From assembly GCA_020635715.1 (NCBI GenBank), contig JACJZG010000003.1, forward strand, positions 62,001-126,000: a DNA stretch of 64,000 nt, given 5' to 3'. The notes under the pieces are model-generated. The model worked only from the letters and a program-made list of their open reading frames with translations, did not search any database and was not told the DNA's origin. Below are positions 34,171 through 43,242 of the stretch, piece after piece. This DNA is from Flavobacteriales bacterium. Lineage in GTDB: Bacteria > Bacteroidota > Bacteroidia > Flavobacteriales_F > PHOS-HE28. Each line of letters opens with the position of its first letter. Position 1 is the stretch's first letter. Position numbers and translations under genes: made by a program.

Positions 34171-35433
34171 CTACATGATGATCCCGGCGATCGTGGCACT
34201 GAGGTAGCTGGCGAGTGTGCCGCAGAACAGGGCCTTCAGGCCAAGCTGCGCGAGGTCTGCGCGGCGCATGGGAGCGAGCTCGCCGATACCGCCGATCTGC
34301 ATGCCCACGCTGCTGAAGTTCGCGAAGCCGCAGATGGCGAAACTGGTGATCAGCAGACCCTTCTCGGTGATCACGGGCACAGCTTTGTCGGTGAGGCTCT
34401 TGAATGCGACGAACTCGTTCACCGTGAGTTTCTGGCCCAGCAGGGTGGCCACGCTGTTCACGTCCTGCATCGGCACGCCCATGGCCCACGCGAAGGGGGT
34501 GAAGAGCTTGCCGAAGATCCAGTTCAGGCTCAGGTGGAAGTCGGGGTTGAAGAGGTGACCCGCCCAGCCGAGGATCCCATCGATGAGTGCGATAAGTGCG
34601 ATGAATCCGATCAACATGGCGATCACGTTCATGGAGATCTTGAAGCCATCACCGGCGCCATGGCCGATCGCGTCGATCACGTTGGTGTAGGTGCTCTTCA
34701 CCTCGAGCTTCACCGTGCCCATGGTCTCGCTCTTCTCCGTTTCCGGGAAGACGATCTTGCTGATCACGAGCGCGCCGGGCGCTGCCATGAGGCTGGCGGT
34801 GATCAACTTGGGGGCGAGGTCCATACCGGCCGCGGCGCCCATGTTGGCGTACACGATCAGGATGCCACCGGCGATGCAGGCCAGCGATCCGCTCATGCTC
34901 GCGAGCAGCTCGCTCTTGGTCATGCCCTTCAGATAGGGGCGGATCATCACCTGTGCCTCCACCTGTCCCACGAAGGCGCTGGCCACGTTGCTCAAGGCCT
35001 CAGCACCGCTCACGCGCATGATGAAGTTCATGCCTTTCGCGATGATGGACACCACGCGTTGCATGAAGCCGATGTGGTAGAGGATCGCCACCAGCACGCA
35101 CACCAGGATGATCGTGGCGGTGATGTTGAAGGCGAACACGAAGCCGCCGCCCCAGTAATTGCCCATGCTGCCGTCCGGTTGCTGCGCGATGATCCCACCG
35201 TAGACGAACGAGGCGCCCTGGCGGGAATAATGCTCGATCTTCTCCATGCCCTTGCCCAGCCACTGGAAGAAGGCGGTGATGGGCGGCACCTTCATCACCA
35301 GCAGGGCGATGGTGGTCTGGAGGAGCAGGCCGCTGATGACGAGCCGCTTGTTGATGGCCTTGCGGTTGTTGCTCGCAAGAAAGGCCAGGCCGAGGATGAG
35401 CAGGATACCGAGAAGCCCGGTGAATCGTTCCAT
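34171..35433 (-). CDS. NupC-family concentrative nucleoside transporter
   Basis: 420 residues with 10-11 hydrophobic segments. Family motifs: GAEALSNVASAFVGQVEAQVMIRPYLKGMTK (core EAQ-IRPYL), SGSLACIAGGILIVYANMGA, and the C-terminal FAICGFANFSSVGMQIGGIGELAP (G-ANFSS-GIQIGG). CNT proteins import nucleosides with Na+ or H+. A TACTTTCA promoter-like site lies 20 bases upstream. It shares the strand with the secreted protein downstream (57-base gap). Confidence 0.93.
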   Translation of the reverse strand: MERFTGLLGILLILGLAFLASNNRKAINKRLVISGLLLQTTIALLVMKVPPITAFFQWLGKGMEKIEHYSRQGASFVYGGIIAQQPDGSMGNYWGGGFVFAFNITATIILVCVLVAILYHIGFMQRVVSIIAKGMNFIMRVSGAEALSNVASAFVGQVEAQVMIRPYLKGMTKSELLASMSGSLACIAGGILIVYANMGAAAGMDLAPKLITASLMAAPGALVISKIVFPETEKSETMGTVKLEVKSTYTNVIDAIGHGAGDGFKISMNVIAMLIGFIALIALIDGILGWAGHLFNPDFHLSLNWIFGKLFTPFAWAMGVPMQDVNSVATLLGQKLTVNEFVAFKSLTDKAVPVITEKGLLITSFAICGFANFSSVGMQIGGIGELAPMRRADLAQLGLKALFCGTLASYLSATIAGIIM

Positions 35434-35453
35434 GTGATGGGGTTGATGGTGCG

Positions 35454-35461
35454 TGAAAGTA
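35454..35461 (-). promoter_or_regulatory. Candidate -7 element TACTTTCA (NupC gene)
   Basis: TACTTTCA on the minus strand, 20 bases before the ATG at 35433. Confidence 0.35.
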
Positions 35462-35475
35462 GTCGGATGCGCCGA

Positions 35476-36543
35476 TCAGGACTGAGCGCTTCCGGAAGAA
35501 ATGACCCGGTTCCTGATCCAGCGGGGTAACAGGACCACGCCGATCAGGATGTAGGGGTAATAGCTCATGAGCCGCCAGAGCAGGGCCAGTGCGGGTGCCA
35601 GGCCGGTGGCGATGAACATGCCAAGGAAGTCATTGAAGATGAACTCCGCCAGTCCGCTACCACCGGGTGTGGGGCTCAGTAGGATGATGATGCCCATGAT
35701 CACCTGCTTGCCGTAGATCACCGCGTCGTTGAGCCCCGCGCTGGGGTGGAAGGCGTGCAGGATGCAGTTGACGATGGTATAGCGTGCGGTCCACGAGGCG
35801 AAGGTGGCCACGAGGGCGGGCCACCAATAGTCCCAGCCGCGGCGCTTCAACCCGTTCGCGGCCGTGATGAGCTGGTCGCCGGTGGTGACCATGTTGCGCC
35901 GCCAGCGACGGAGCAAGGGTGCCGAGAAGATGCCGACGAGGGCCCGTTTCACGAAGACCGGGTTCACGAAGAGCGCATAGCCCACGAATAGTTTGTACCC
36001 CAGGATCCCGAAGTAGACGGTCCAGAACCACACGAAGATCCCCATGTCGCCTGCGCTGCTGGTGTCAACACCGGAGAAGAGCGCGTCGCGCCCCACCATG
36101 AAGTACATCACCGGCGCCATCACGGCCAGGAAGATCCCGTCCAGGAAGGAAGTGAAGGTGATGATGGTGATGCTCTTGCCGGCCTCGATGCCTTCGCGGG
36201 TGAGGATGAGGATGGCGAAGAGGAAACCGCCGCCGATCAGGCCGGGTGCCAGGGCCGAGGCGAATTCCCAGAGCATGATCACCACGAAGCTGCGTCCCCA
36301 GGTGAGCTCCCGGTCGGTGAGGAGGCGGATCCGCACCATGTAAGCGTAGTCGCGTACGACCACGCTCATGGCGGCCAGCAGCATCCAGAAGCTGGTGCGC
36401 CAGGTCCATTGTACGGCATTGAGGGCCTTCCAATCGGCGCCTCGCCAGATCAGGTAGCCCGTGATGCCAAGGCCGATCACCACGGGCAACAACACGCGTC
36501 CTGTGCTGAACGATCGCAGGATCCGGGTCTCGTCAAGGCGCAT
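35476..36543 (-). CDS. Flippase-like LPG-synthase TM-region membrane protein (second copy)
   Basis: 355 residues from the ATG at 36543 (MRLDETRILRSFSTG). At least seven membrane helices (VLLPVVIGLGITGYLIW, FWMLLAAMSVVVRDYAYM, ALAPGLIGGGFLFAILIL). The family pattern of AglD/UPF0104 proteins is visible, with the LSPTPGGSGLAEFIF block near the C-terminus marking the conserved P-GG-G-E motif. Function is inferred to be lipid or lipid-linked sugar translocation. It is distinct from the family member at 7.6-8.5 kb, whose last conserved block is LIPSVMLTELGVRGS. A promoter motif lies 6 bases upstream of the start. Confidence 0.78.
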   Translation of the reverse strand: MRLDETRILRSFSTGRVLLPVVIGLGITGYLIWRGADWKALNAVQWTWRTSFWMLLAAMSVVVRDYAYMVRIRLLTDRELTWGRSFVVIMLWEFASALAPGLIGGGFLFAILILTREGIEAGKSITIITFTSFLDGIFLAVMAPVMYFMVGRDALFSGVDTSSAGDMGIFVWFWTVYFGILGYKLFVGYALFVNPVFVKRALVGIFSAPLLRRWRRNMVTTGDQLITAANGLKRRGWDYWWPALVATFASWTARYTIVNCILHAFHPSAGLNDAVIYGKQVIMGIIILLSPTPGGSGLAEFIFNDFLGMFIATGLAPALALLWRLMSYYPYILIGVVLLPRWIRNRVISSGSAQS

Positions 36544-36549
36544 GCGCTG

Positions 36550-36557
36550 CGAACATA
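36550..36557 (-). promoter_or_regulatory. Candidate -7 element TATGTTCG (flippase-like gene), near-leaderless
   Basis: TATGTTCG on the minus strand with only 6 bases before the ATG at 36543. Confidence 0.4.
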
Positions 36558-36649
36558 GCGCGAAGCAGACGGGGTTGATGTGTCGGGTGCCGCCTTTGGC
36601 GGTGTGCGGGCAAAGCCCCATCTTGGTGCCGCACCACGGAACAACGCGC

Positions 36650-38110
36650 ATGGCGAACAAGCTCTTTGCCACCAAATCGGTGGAACAATTGATGAAGGCC
36701 GGGTCCGACGAAGGCGGCCATACCCTGAAGCGGACCCTCACCGCCTCGAACTTGGTGGCCCTGGGCATCGGGGCCATCATCGGTACGGGGATCTTCGTGC
36801 TCACCGGCACGGCGGCGGCCAATCATGCCGGTCCGGCGCTCACCATCTCCTTCATCGTGTCGGGTCTCGGCTGTCTGTTCGCAGGCCTCTGCTACTCGGA
36901 GTTCGCCTCCATGCTGCCTATCAGCGGGAGCGCCTATTCATACGCTTATGCCACGCTGGGTGAGTTCCTCGCCTGGATCATCGGTTGGGACCTCATCCTG
37001 GAATACCTGTTCGGTGCCAGTACGGTGGCAGTGGGGTGGAGCGGCTACATGGTCAGTTTCCTCGATGGCTTCGGCATCCACCTGCCCGCAGCGCTCACTT
37101 CGGCTCCCTTCGTGCATGATGCCACGGGCTGGCATGCCACGGGTGCGTTCATGAACCTGCCGGCGGTGCTCATCGTCCTCACCATGACCGTGCTGCTCGT
37201 CCGCGGCATCCGCGAATCCGCAGGCTTCAACAACATCATTGTGTTGGTGAAGCTCGCCGTGATCCTGCTCTTCATCTTCTTCGGCATGTGGTATGTGGAT
37301 ACGGCGAACTGGTTCCCCTACATCCCGGACCGTGTGACGGATGCGGCGGGCATCTCGCGGTTCGGCTGGCAGGGCATCCTGGCCGGGGCGGGCGTCATCT
37401 TCTTCGCCTACATCGGCTTCGATGCGGTGAGCACGGCGGCGCAGGAGGCGAAGAACCCGCAGCGGGACATGCCGAAGGGCATCCTCTATTCCCTGCTGGT
37501 ATGCACGATCCTTTATGTGATCGTCGCAGCGGTCATGACAGGCATCGTACCCTACGAGCAGCTGAACGTGGCCGCACCCATCGCACTGGCGATCGATTCC
37601 ACAGGTGGAGCGCTCAGCTGGCTCGCACCTTGGATCAAGGTGGGTGCCATCGCGGGTCTCAGTTCGGTGATCCTGGTGATGCTGATGGGCCAGCCGCGGA
37701 TCTTCTTCAGCATGAGCCGCGATGGCCTGCTGCCCCCGGTCTTCTCCAAGGTCCACCCCAGGTTCCACACGCCGCACGTCACCACCATCCTCACCGGTAC
37801 CGTTGCGGCCATCATCGCCGGGCTCTTCCCCATCGGTCTGCTGGGAGAGCTGGTGAGCATCGGCACCCTGCTGGCCTTCGTGATCGTCTGCCTCGGCATC
37901 ATCGTATTGCGCCGCACGCGGCCTGAGATGCCGCGCCCGTTCCGCACGCCGATGGTTCCGCTGGTGCCTATCCTGGGTGCGGTGATCTGCCTGGTGCAGA
38001 TGGCCTTCCTGCCGTTGGATACCTGGCTTCGCCTCATCGTGTGGATGGGGGTAGGTGTTCTCATCTACTTCGGGTACGGCCGCAAGCACAGCAAGCTCAC
38101 CCAGGACTGA
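36650..38110 (+). CDS. APC-family amino acid permease (CAT type)
   Basis: 486 residues with 12-14 membrane helices. It begins with an unusual soluble head (MANKLFATKSVEQLMKAG), then the APC signature GIGAIIGTGIFVLTGTAA, FVSGLG-CLFAGLCYSEFASMLP, SGSAYSYAYATLGEF and FFAYIGFDAVSTAAQEAKNP. The head and the last motif are typical of bacterial CAT-type cationic amino acid transporters (YfnA-like). It probably imports amino acids with H+ or Na+. The next permease begins 9 bases after its stop, so they are cotranscribed. Confidence 0.92.
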   Translation: MANKLFATKSVEQLMKAGSDEGGHTLKRTLTASNLVALGIGAIIGTGIFVLTGTAAANHAGPALTISFIVSGLGCLFAGLCYSEFASMLPISGSAYSYAYATLGEFLAWIIGWDLILEYLFGASTVAVGWSGYMVSFLDGFGIHLPAALTSAPFVHDATGWHATGAFMNLPAVLIVLTMTVLLVRGIRESAGFNNIIVLVKLAVILLFIFFGMWYVDTANWFPYIPDRVTDAAGISRFGWQGILAGAGVIFFAYIGFDAVSTAAQEAKNPQRDMPKGILYSLLVCTILYVIVAAVMTGIVPYEQLNVAAPIALAIDSTGGALSWLAPWIKVGAIAGLSSVILVMLMGQPRIFFSMSRDGLLPPVFSKVHPRFHTPHVTTILTGTVAAIIAGLFPIGLLGELVSIGTLLAFVIVCLGIIVLRRTRPEMPRPFRTPMVPLVPILGAVICLVQMAFLPLDTWLRLIVWMGVGVLIYFGYGRKHSKLTQD

Positions 38111-38119
38111 CGGTACACC

Positions 38120-39520
38120 ATGAGCGGCTTCCATCGTTCGCTCGGTCTGTGGGACGCCACGATGCTGGTGGCCGGTTCCATGATCGGTTCCGGCATCTTC
38201 ATCGTGAGCGCGGGGATGATGCGCGACCTCGGCTCGCCGGCCTGGCTGCTGGTGGCCTGGGTGGTGGCCGGTGTGCTCACGGTACTGGCCGCATTGAGCT
38301 ATGGGGAACTGGCCAGCATGATGCCCAAGGCCGGAGGACAGTTCGTCTACCTAGAGCGTGCTTACGGTCGGCTCACGGCCTTCCTCTATGGTTGGACGGC
38401 CTTCACGGTGATCACCTCCGGCATCATCGCCGCCGTGGCCGTGGCCTTCGCGAAGTTCAGTGCGGTCTTCTTCCCGGTGCTTTCCCCGGACAACGTGCTG
38501 CTCGACCTGGGCTTCATGCGGGTGAGCGCGGCGCAGGTCTATGCGGTCTCAGCGATCCTCCTGCTCACCTGGTTCAACACACGTGGTGTGGAGAGCAGCA
38601 AGACCTTCACCACTGTGTTCACCACAGCCAAGATCGCGGCCTTGCTTGCGTTGATCGTGGTGGGCCTCGCCGTCGGACTCGGAACGGACGTGCTGGCCTC
38701 CAACTTCACGGATGGCTGGCGTGCGGCCACGGAGGCAGCGGACGGCACATTGACACCGCTCACCGGTGCCGCCTTGCTCAGTGCGCTCGGGGTTGCCATG
38801 GTGGGTTCGCTCTTCAGCAGCGACGGTTGGAACAGCATCACCTTCATCGCCGGCGAGGTGAAGGAGCCACAACGGAACATCCCGCGAAGCCTGGCGCTCG
38901 GGACCTTCATCGTCACGGGCCTCTATGTCCTCGCCAACATCACCTACCTGTCGCTCCTGCCCAGCGAGGGCATCATGCATGCCGAGGCCGATCGGGTGGG
39001 AACCGCGGCGGCCGAGGTCATCATGGGGTCCGCTTCGGTGTCGGTGATGGCGATCCTGATCATGGTGAGCACCTTCGGTTGCATCAATAGTTACGTGCTC
39101 ACTGGTCCGCGCATGTACTACGCCATGTCGCGGGAAGGGCTCTTCTTCAAGCAGGCCGGTACGCTAAGCGCGAAGGGTGTGCCGCAGTGGGCGCTATGGG
39201 TGCAGTGCGCATGGTCGTGCGTGCTGTGCTTCAGCGGCACCTACGGGGACCTGCTGGACTACGCCACCTTCGCTTCGCTGCTCTTCTACATCGTCACCAT
39301 CGCCGGCATCTTCATCCTGCGGAAGCGGGAACCGGAAGCGCCACGTCCATACAAGGCCTTTGGTTATCCGCTCGTCCCGGCGCTATACATTGTGTGTGCG
39401 CTGGGCTTCTGCTTGAACCTGCTCGTGTTCAAACCAGCCTTCACACTGGGCAGTTTGGTGATCGTTGGCCTGGGTGCGTTGGTCTATCTGGTCACGATGC
39501 GGACCAGGCCATCCGCGTGA
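38120..39520 (+). CDS. APC-family amino acid permease (LAT type)
   Basis: 466 residues. Membrane pattern: LVAGSMIGSGIFIVSAGM (the IGSGIF motif), WVVAGVLTVLAALSYGELASMMP, GGQFVYLERAYG, LFSSDGWNSITFIAGEVKEPQRNIP and the intracellular PRMYYAMSREGLFF block. This is the light-chain (LAT)-like branch of APC exchangers or uniporters. It lies 9 bases after the CAT-type permease and forms a two-transporter operon with it. Its substrate is unknown, small neutral amino acids being the usual guess. Confidence 0.92.
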   Translation: MSGFHRSLGLWDATMLVAGSMIGSGIFIVSAGMMRDLGSPAWLLVAWVVAGVLTVLAALSYGELASMMPKAGGQFVYLERAYGRLTAFLYGWTAFTVITSGIIAAVAVAFAKFSAVFFPVLSPDNVLLDLGFMRVSAAQVYAVSAILLLTWFNTRGVESSKTFTTVFTTAKIAALLALIVVGLAVGLGTDVLASNFTDGWRAATEAADGTLTPLTGAALLSALGVAMVGSLFSSDGWNSITFIAGEVKEPQRNIPRSLALGTFIVTGLYVLANITYLSLLPSEGIMHAEADRVGTAAAEVIMGSASVSVMAILIMVSTFGCINSYVLTGPRMYYAMSREGLFFKQAGTLSAKGVPQWALWVQCAWSCVLCFSGTYGDLLDYATFASLLFYIVTIAGIFILRKREPEAPRPYKAFGYPLVPALYIVCALGFCLNLLVFKPAFTLGSLVIVGLGALVYLVTMRTRPSA

Positions 39521-39541
39521 CCCCGCCCGGGAGAACCCGCC

Positions 39542-39577
39542 CTTGGGTCTTGAGAATGGAGACTTGCGCCTTGAGTC
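39542..39577. repeat. CTTGAG-rich degenerate repeat
   Basis: Short tandem-like units (CTTGGGTCTTGAGA, then GACTTGCGCCTTGAGTC) between the permease and the bifunctional nuclease gene. Together with the palindrome at 40200-40264 it brackets the nuclease gene. Confidence 0.35.
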
Positions 39578-39581
39578 CTGC

Positions 39582-40163
39582 TCAATTCGTCCCCTCGCGC
39601 TTCTTGATCTCGTCGCGGATCTTCGAGGCGCGCTCGTAGTCCTCATTGTCGAGCGCTTCCTCGAGCTTCGATCGCAATTCCTCGATCGTCATCGAAGCCG
39701 CCTTCTTCTCCGCCTTGGCGGTCGTCTTGCTTTCCTCGGCTTCCTCTTCACCCTCCTCCACCTTCAGTCCGGCGGCGCTCAGGATGAACTCATAGGTGTG
39801 GATCGGGCAGTCGAAGCGGAGGGCCAGGGCGATGGCATCGCTGCTGCGCGCATCGATCTCCACCTCATGACCGTTCTGGTCAAGCACCAGCTTCGCGTGG
39901 AAGATGCCCTCGACCAGGTCGTTGATGATGACCTCCTTCAGGGTGATGCCGAGGGTGTCCGCCACGTTCTTGAACAGGTCGTGGGTGAGCGGCCGGGCCG
40001 GCTTGATGTTCTCCACCTGGATGGCGATGGCCTGCGCTTCCACACCCCCGATGATGATCGGCAGGCGGCGGTCGCCTTCCAGTTCCGACAGGATCAGTGC
40101 GTAGGCCCCCGCGTGGGTATGGCTGTACGTGATGCGGAGGAAACGTAGCTCTACCTTGTCCAT
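39582..40163 (-). CDS. Bifunctional nuclease (DUF151) protein with UVR domain
   Basis: 193 residues from the ATG at 40163 (MDKVELRFLRITYSHTHAGA). Residues 1-130 are the BFN/DUF151 domain (RLPIIIGGVEAQAIAIQVE, ARPLTHDLFKNVA, DARSSDAIALALRF). An acidic linker (about 140-160) follows, and the tail MTIEELRSKLEEALDNEDYE with ASKIRDEIKK is a UVR/UvrB-C motif used for protein-protein contacts in excision repair. Members cleave DNA and RNA in vitro. This BFN-UVR layout is standard in Bacteroidota. An upstream start reading into the palindromic repeat at 40200 was rejected. It is downstream of etfB-etfA on the same strand. Confidence 0.9.
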   Translation of the reverse strand: MDKVELRFLRITYSHTHAGAYALILSELEGDRRLPIIIGGVEAQAIAIQVENIKPARPLTHDLFKNVADTLGITLKEVIINDLVEGIFHAKLVLDQNGHEVEIDARSSDAIALALRFDCPIHTYEFILSAAGLKVEEGEEEAEESKTTAKAEKKAASMTIEELRSKLEEALDNEDYERASKIRDEIKKREGTN

Positions 40164-40177
40164 GTCCGGCGGGGCTG

Positions 40178-40185
40178 TGAAGATA
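40178..40185 (-). promoter_or_regulatory. Candidate -7 element TATCTTCA (bifunctional nuclease)
   Basis: TATCTTCA on the minus strand, 14 bases before the ATG at 40163. Confidence 0.35.
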
Positions 40186-40199
40186 GGAACGGAAAGGAG

Positions 40200-40264
40200 T
40201 TGGCAGTTCGCAGTTTGCAGCAGCAAGCTCCATAGGGCAAGGACTGCGCACTGCGAACTGCCAA
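40200..40264. repeat. Palindromic repeat between etfA and the bifunctional nuclease gene
   Basis: Arms TTGGCAGTTCGCAGT (40200-40214) and ACTGCGAACTGCCAA (40250-40264) are perfect 15-base inverted copies around a 35-base loop with further GCAG units. It could fold as a long hairpin and end etfA transcription. It looks like a REP-style element. Confidence 0.7.
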
Positions 40265-40271
40265 CGTGCGC

Positions 40272-41210
40272 TCAGCGCTCCGCGTTCAGCTTCTTCGCCG
40301 CTTCGATCAATTGCGGAAGCACCTGGAAGGCATCGCCCACGATCCCGTAATCCGCCGCCTTGAAGAAGGGAGCTTCCGGATCGTTGTTGATCACGCAGAT
40401 CACCTTGCTCTGGTTCACGCCGGCCAGGTGCTGGATGGCACCGCTGATGCCGATGGCGATGTACAGGTTCGGGCGGATGGCCACACCGGTCTGTCCCACA
40501 TGCTCGTGGTGCGGACGCCAGTGCATATCAGCGACCGGACGGCTGCAGGCAGTGGCCGCGCCGAGCTCCTTCGCCAATTCCTCCACCATGCCCCAGTTCT
40601 CCGGACCTTTCATGCCACGACCGGCGCTAACGACCAGTTCGGCTTCGGGCAACGGCACACCACCACCGGCCTTGCGCACCTCCTTCACGGTGATGCGCAC
40701 CGGACCGAGGTCGCCATGGTAGTCTTCCACCGAAGCGCTGCCACCGTCTTTTCCCACGGGGATCGAATTCGGCATCAGGCTGATCACTTTGTTCGGGCTG
40801 GTCACCTGCAGCCAGGCCTGTGCCTTGCCGCTGAACACGTTGCGCTTGAACTTGTCGCCTTCGGGCATGCCGATCGCGCCCGCCACGTGGGCGGCCTTCA
40901 GTTTCGCGGCCAGGCGCGGGGCCACCGCCTTTCCGGTGCCATCATGCACGCATACGATGGTGTTCGCGCCTTCTTTGGAGGCCACGTCCAATACCAGTTT
41001 CGTCAGTTGCTGGCCATCCACGGCCGTGACGTCACGCGCGACGATCACTTTGCCAGCGCCCTGTGCACCGAGGCTCTCAAGCCCGGCGGCACCCCCGAAG
41101 GTCACTGCTGTCACGGGTCCACCAGCCAGCTTGCTGGCATAGGTCACAGTCTCCTGGGCGGCTTTCGGCAGCTTTTCGCCGCGAGTATCGATGAATACGA
41201 TCGTGCTCAT
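40272..41210 (-). CDS. etfA: Electron transfer flavoprotein alpha subunit
   Basis: 312 residues from the ATG at 41210 (MSTIVFIDTRGEKLPKAAQ). The C-terminal FAD domain is clear: VVSAGRGMKGPENWG, then ADMHWRPHHEHVGQTG, PNLYIAIGISGAIQHLAG and INNDPEAPFFKAADYGIVGD. ETF carries electrons from acyl-CoA dehydrogenases to the respiratory chain through ETF:quinone oxidoreductase. It lies directly after etfB on the same strand (52-base gap). An upstream extension to 41315 overlaps etfB's end and was rejected. Confidence 0.96.
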   Translation of the reverse strand: MSTIVFIDTRGEKLPKAAQETVTYASKLAGGPVTAVTFGGAAGLESLGAQGAGKVIVARDVTAVDGQQLTKLVLDVASKEGANTIVCVHDGTGKAVAPRLAAKLKAAHVAGAIGMPEGDKFKRNVFSGKAQAWLQVTSPNKVISLMPNSIPVGKDGGSASVEDYHGDLGPVRITVKEVRKAGGGVPLPEAELVVSAGRGMKGPENWGMVEELAKELGAATACSRPVADMHWRPHHEHVGQTGVAIRPNLYIAIGISGAIQHLAGVNQSKVICVINNDPEAPFFKAADYGIVGDAFQVLPQLIEAAKKLNAER

Positions 41211-41262
41211 GTCGGATATCGGTTGGGACCGAAGACCATCGGCCCGTACTACGTTCTTGTTA

Positions 41263-42006
41263 TCAGATGACCTTGGCCTCGGTGTGCAACATTTCAATGA
41301 GCTTTCCGGCATCATCGGCGGGGATCATCTTCACCGCGCCTTTCGCAGGGGGCAGTTCGAAGGAGGCCGTGTGCGCTACGTTGTCCGTGGCGGCAGGGGG
41401 CACCACCGTCAGCGGCTTGGTCCGGGCCGCCATGATCCCGCGCATGTTCGGGATGCGTTGCTCAGCCATGCCTTTCGCAGCGCTCAGGACCATGGGCAGG
41501 GCCACCTCCACTACTTCCACACCGCCGGGCACATCGCGCTCGATGGTGGCCTTGCCGGAAGCCACGTCCAACTTGCTGGCGAGGGCCACGTACGGCAGGT
41601 CCAGGAGCTCCGCCACCATGCCGCCCACCTGGCCGCCGTTGTGGTCGATCGTCTCCTTCCCGGCCATGATCAGGTCGAAGCCCTTGTCCTTGGCGTAGGC
41701 AGCGATCTGCTCGGCCACCTGCAGGGCTTCGGTGGGTTGCACGTCCACACGCACGGCGTCATCGGCACCGATCGCCAGGCCTTTCCGGATGGTCGCTTCG
41801 GTATCGGCGCCGCCCACCGTGATGGTGGTGACGGAACCCGCACCGGCCGCCTCCTTCAGTTCCAAGGCGCGCACAAGGGCGTACCATTCGTCGTAGGGGT
41901 TCACGATGAAGGTGACACCGTTGGCATCGAACTTCGTGTTGCCATCGGTGAAAGCGATGCGGGCCGTGGTGTCGGGCACCTGGCTGAGGAGGACGAGGAT
42001 CTTCAC
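41263..42006 (-). CDS. etfB: Electron transfer flavoprotein beta subunit
   Basis: 247 residues from a GTG at 42006 (VKILVLLSQVPDTTARIAF). Key motifs: FIVNPYDEWYALVRALELKE, the ETF-beta signature block LIMAGKETIDHNGGQVGG, and VEVALPMVLSAAKGMAEQRIPN. It binds AMP and completes the ETF heterodimer with the alpha subunit encoded next. A promoter motif lies 20 bases upstream. The upstream in-frame extension to 42249 overlaps the divergent YihY gene and has no conserved content. Confidence 0.96.
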   Translation of the reverse strand: MKILVLLSQVPDTTARIAFTDGNTKFDANGVTFIVNPYDEWYALVRALELKEAAGAGSVTTITVGGADTEATIRKGLAIGADDAVRVDVQPTEALQVAEQIAAYAKDKGFDLIMAGKETIDHNGGQVGGMVAELLDLPYVALASKLDVASGKATIERDVPGGVEVVEVALPMVLSAAKGMAEQRIPNMRGIMAARTKPLTVVPPAATDNVAHTASFELPPAKGAVKMIPADDAGKLIEMLHTEAKVI

Positions 42007-42026
42007 GGGTACGGAGGTTCGGGCGG

Positions 42027-42034
42027 CGAAAGTA
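42027..42034 (-). promoter_or_regulatory. Candidate -7 element TACTTTCG (etfB-etfA)
   Basis: TACTTTCG on the minus strand, 20 bases before the GTG of etfB. Confidence 0.45.
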
Positions 42035-42189
42035 CGCACCACTGCCCAGCCATGGCAGCGAGGTGCAGGTGGTACAGGATGGGGTGTGGATCCCCCACGG
42101 ACCCACCCGGCCGGCACCTGGCGTTCCCGAGGGACAACAGGGCCATTGATCGGCACGGCTTCGGCACTGGCCAGCAGGAACCACCATCC

Positions 42190-43200
42190 ATGGCAACCAC
42201 CAGCATCACCCCACCGGCGCGCGCGAAAGGGTTCGCGGCGGTGCGCCACTTCGTCAAGCTCATGTTCAAGGCCTTCGGGGAGGACAACACCTTCGAGCTT
42301 GGTGCCGCGCTGGCCTACTACACCATCTTCTCCATCATCCCCCTGCTGGTGGTCATTATTGCCATCTCGGGCCTTATCGCCGGTCCTGAAGCGGTGAGCG
42401 GTCAGCTCTTCCGCCAGCTGAACGGGCTCGTGGGTGCGGAAACGGCGGATGCGCTTCAGGACATGCTTGGCGACGCCTACATCAGTGGCAAGGGTTTGGT
42501 GGCCACGGTGGTCGGGGTGATCACGCTGATCATCGGAGCTACGGGCATCTTCAACTCCCTGCAGACCGCACTGAACCGCATCTGGGAGATCCAGCCGCGG
42601 CCCAAGAGCTCCATACTCGCCTTCCTCATTAAGCGGCTGTTGTCCTTCTCCTTCGTCATGGGTCTTGGCTTCCTGCTCGTGGTCACCTTCGTCGTCAACT
42701 CGCTCATCACCGGCTTCGGCGACGACCTAGCGAAGGCGCTGCCAGGGGCTGGCGGCATGCTGGTGGTGGCCTTGAGCTGGACCTTGATGGTCGGCATCAG
42801 CACCCTGGTGTTCGCCTGCATGTTCAAGTTCCTGCCCGATGCACACCTGGCATGGAAGGACGTGCTCCCGGGAGCCATCTTCACCACGGTGCTCTTCCTG
42901 TTGGGCAAGACCGCGCTCGACTTCTACTTCGATGCCGCCGACCCCACCAGCACGTTCGGGGCGGCCGCGGGCCTCATCTCGCTGTTGTTGTGGACCTTCT
43001 ATGCCTCACAGATCTTCTTCCTGGGTGCCGAGTTCGTATGGGTGTGGTGTGCGCAACAAGGACGGCCGATCCTTCCCAAGGACAACGCGGTGCGTGTGGT
43101 GCGCCAGGAGATGGTGGTGGAGAAGGGCGAGTTGATGCCGATGGGTGAGAAGCACAAGGGCGCGGAGGAGGTGGGCAAGGAGGAGACGGCCGAGGGGTAG
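42190..43200 (+). CDS. YihY/BrkB-family membrane protein
   Basis: 336 residues from the ATG at 42190. The YihY (former RNase BN) domain shows FGEDNTFELGAALAYYTIFS, PLLVVIIAISGLI, GIFNSLQTALNRIWEI, HLAWKDVLPGAIFTTVLFLLGK and FGAAAGLISLLLWTFYASQIFFLGAEFV. There are six membrane helices. The family's role is unknown and the early RNase BN label was wrong. A charged tail (EKHKGAEEVGKEETAEG) closes the protein. The long in-frame extension upstream to 41191 overlaps both etf genes on the other strand and was rejected. Confidence 0.92.
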   Translation: MATTSITPPARAKGFAAVRHFVKLMFKAFGEDNTFELGAALAYYTIFSIIPLLVVIIAISGLIAGPEAVSGQLFRQLNGLVGAETADALQDMLGDAYISGKGLVATVVGVITLIIGATGIFNSLQTALNRIWEIQPRPKSSILAFLIKRLLSFSFVMGLGFLLVVTFVVNSLITGFGDDLAKALPGAGGMLVVALSWTLMVGISTLVFACMFKFLPDAHLAWKDVLPGAIFTTVLFLLGKTALDFYFDAADPTSTFGAAAGLISLLLWTFYASQIFFLGAEFVWVWCAQQGRPILPKDNAVRVVRQEMVVEKGELMPMGEKHKGAEEVGKEETAEG

Positions 43201-43216
43201 GGTCGGTCGCCGCTGC

Positions 43217-43224
43217 TACCTTTG
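43217..43224 (+). promoter_or_regulatory. Candidate -7 element TACCTTTG (pdhB)
   Basis: Exact TAnnTTTG match, 18 bases before the ATG at 43243. Confidence 0.5.
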
Positions 43225-43242
43225 GCACCCAGACCACACGGC

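Noticed and set aside
41191..42189. N-terminal extension of the YihY gene
   Set aside because: Antisense to the etf genes, and the YihY domain begins after the ATG at 42190.
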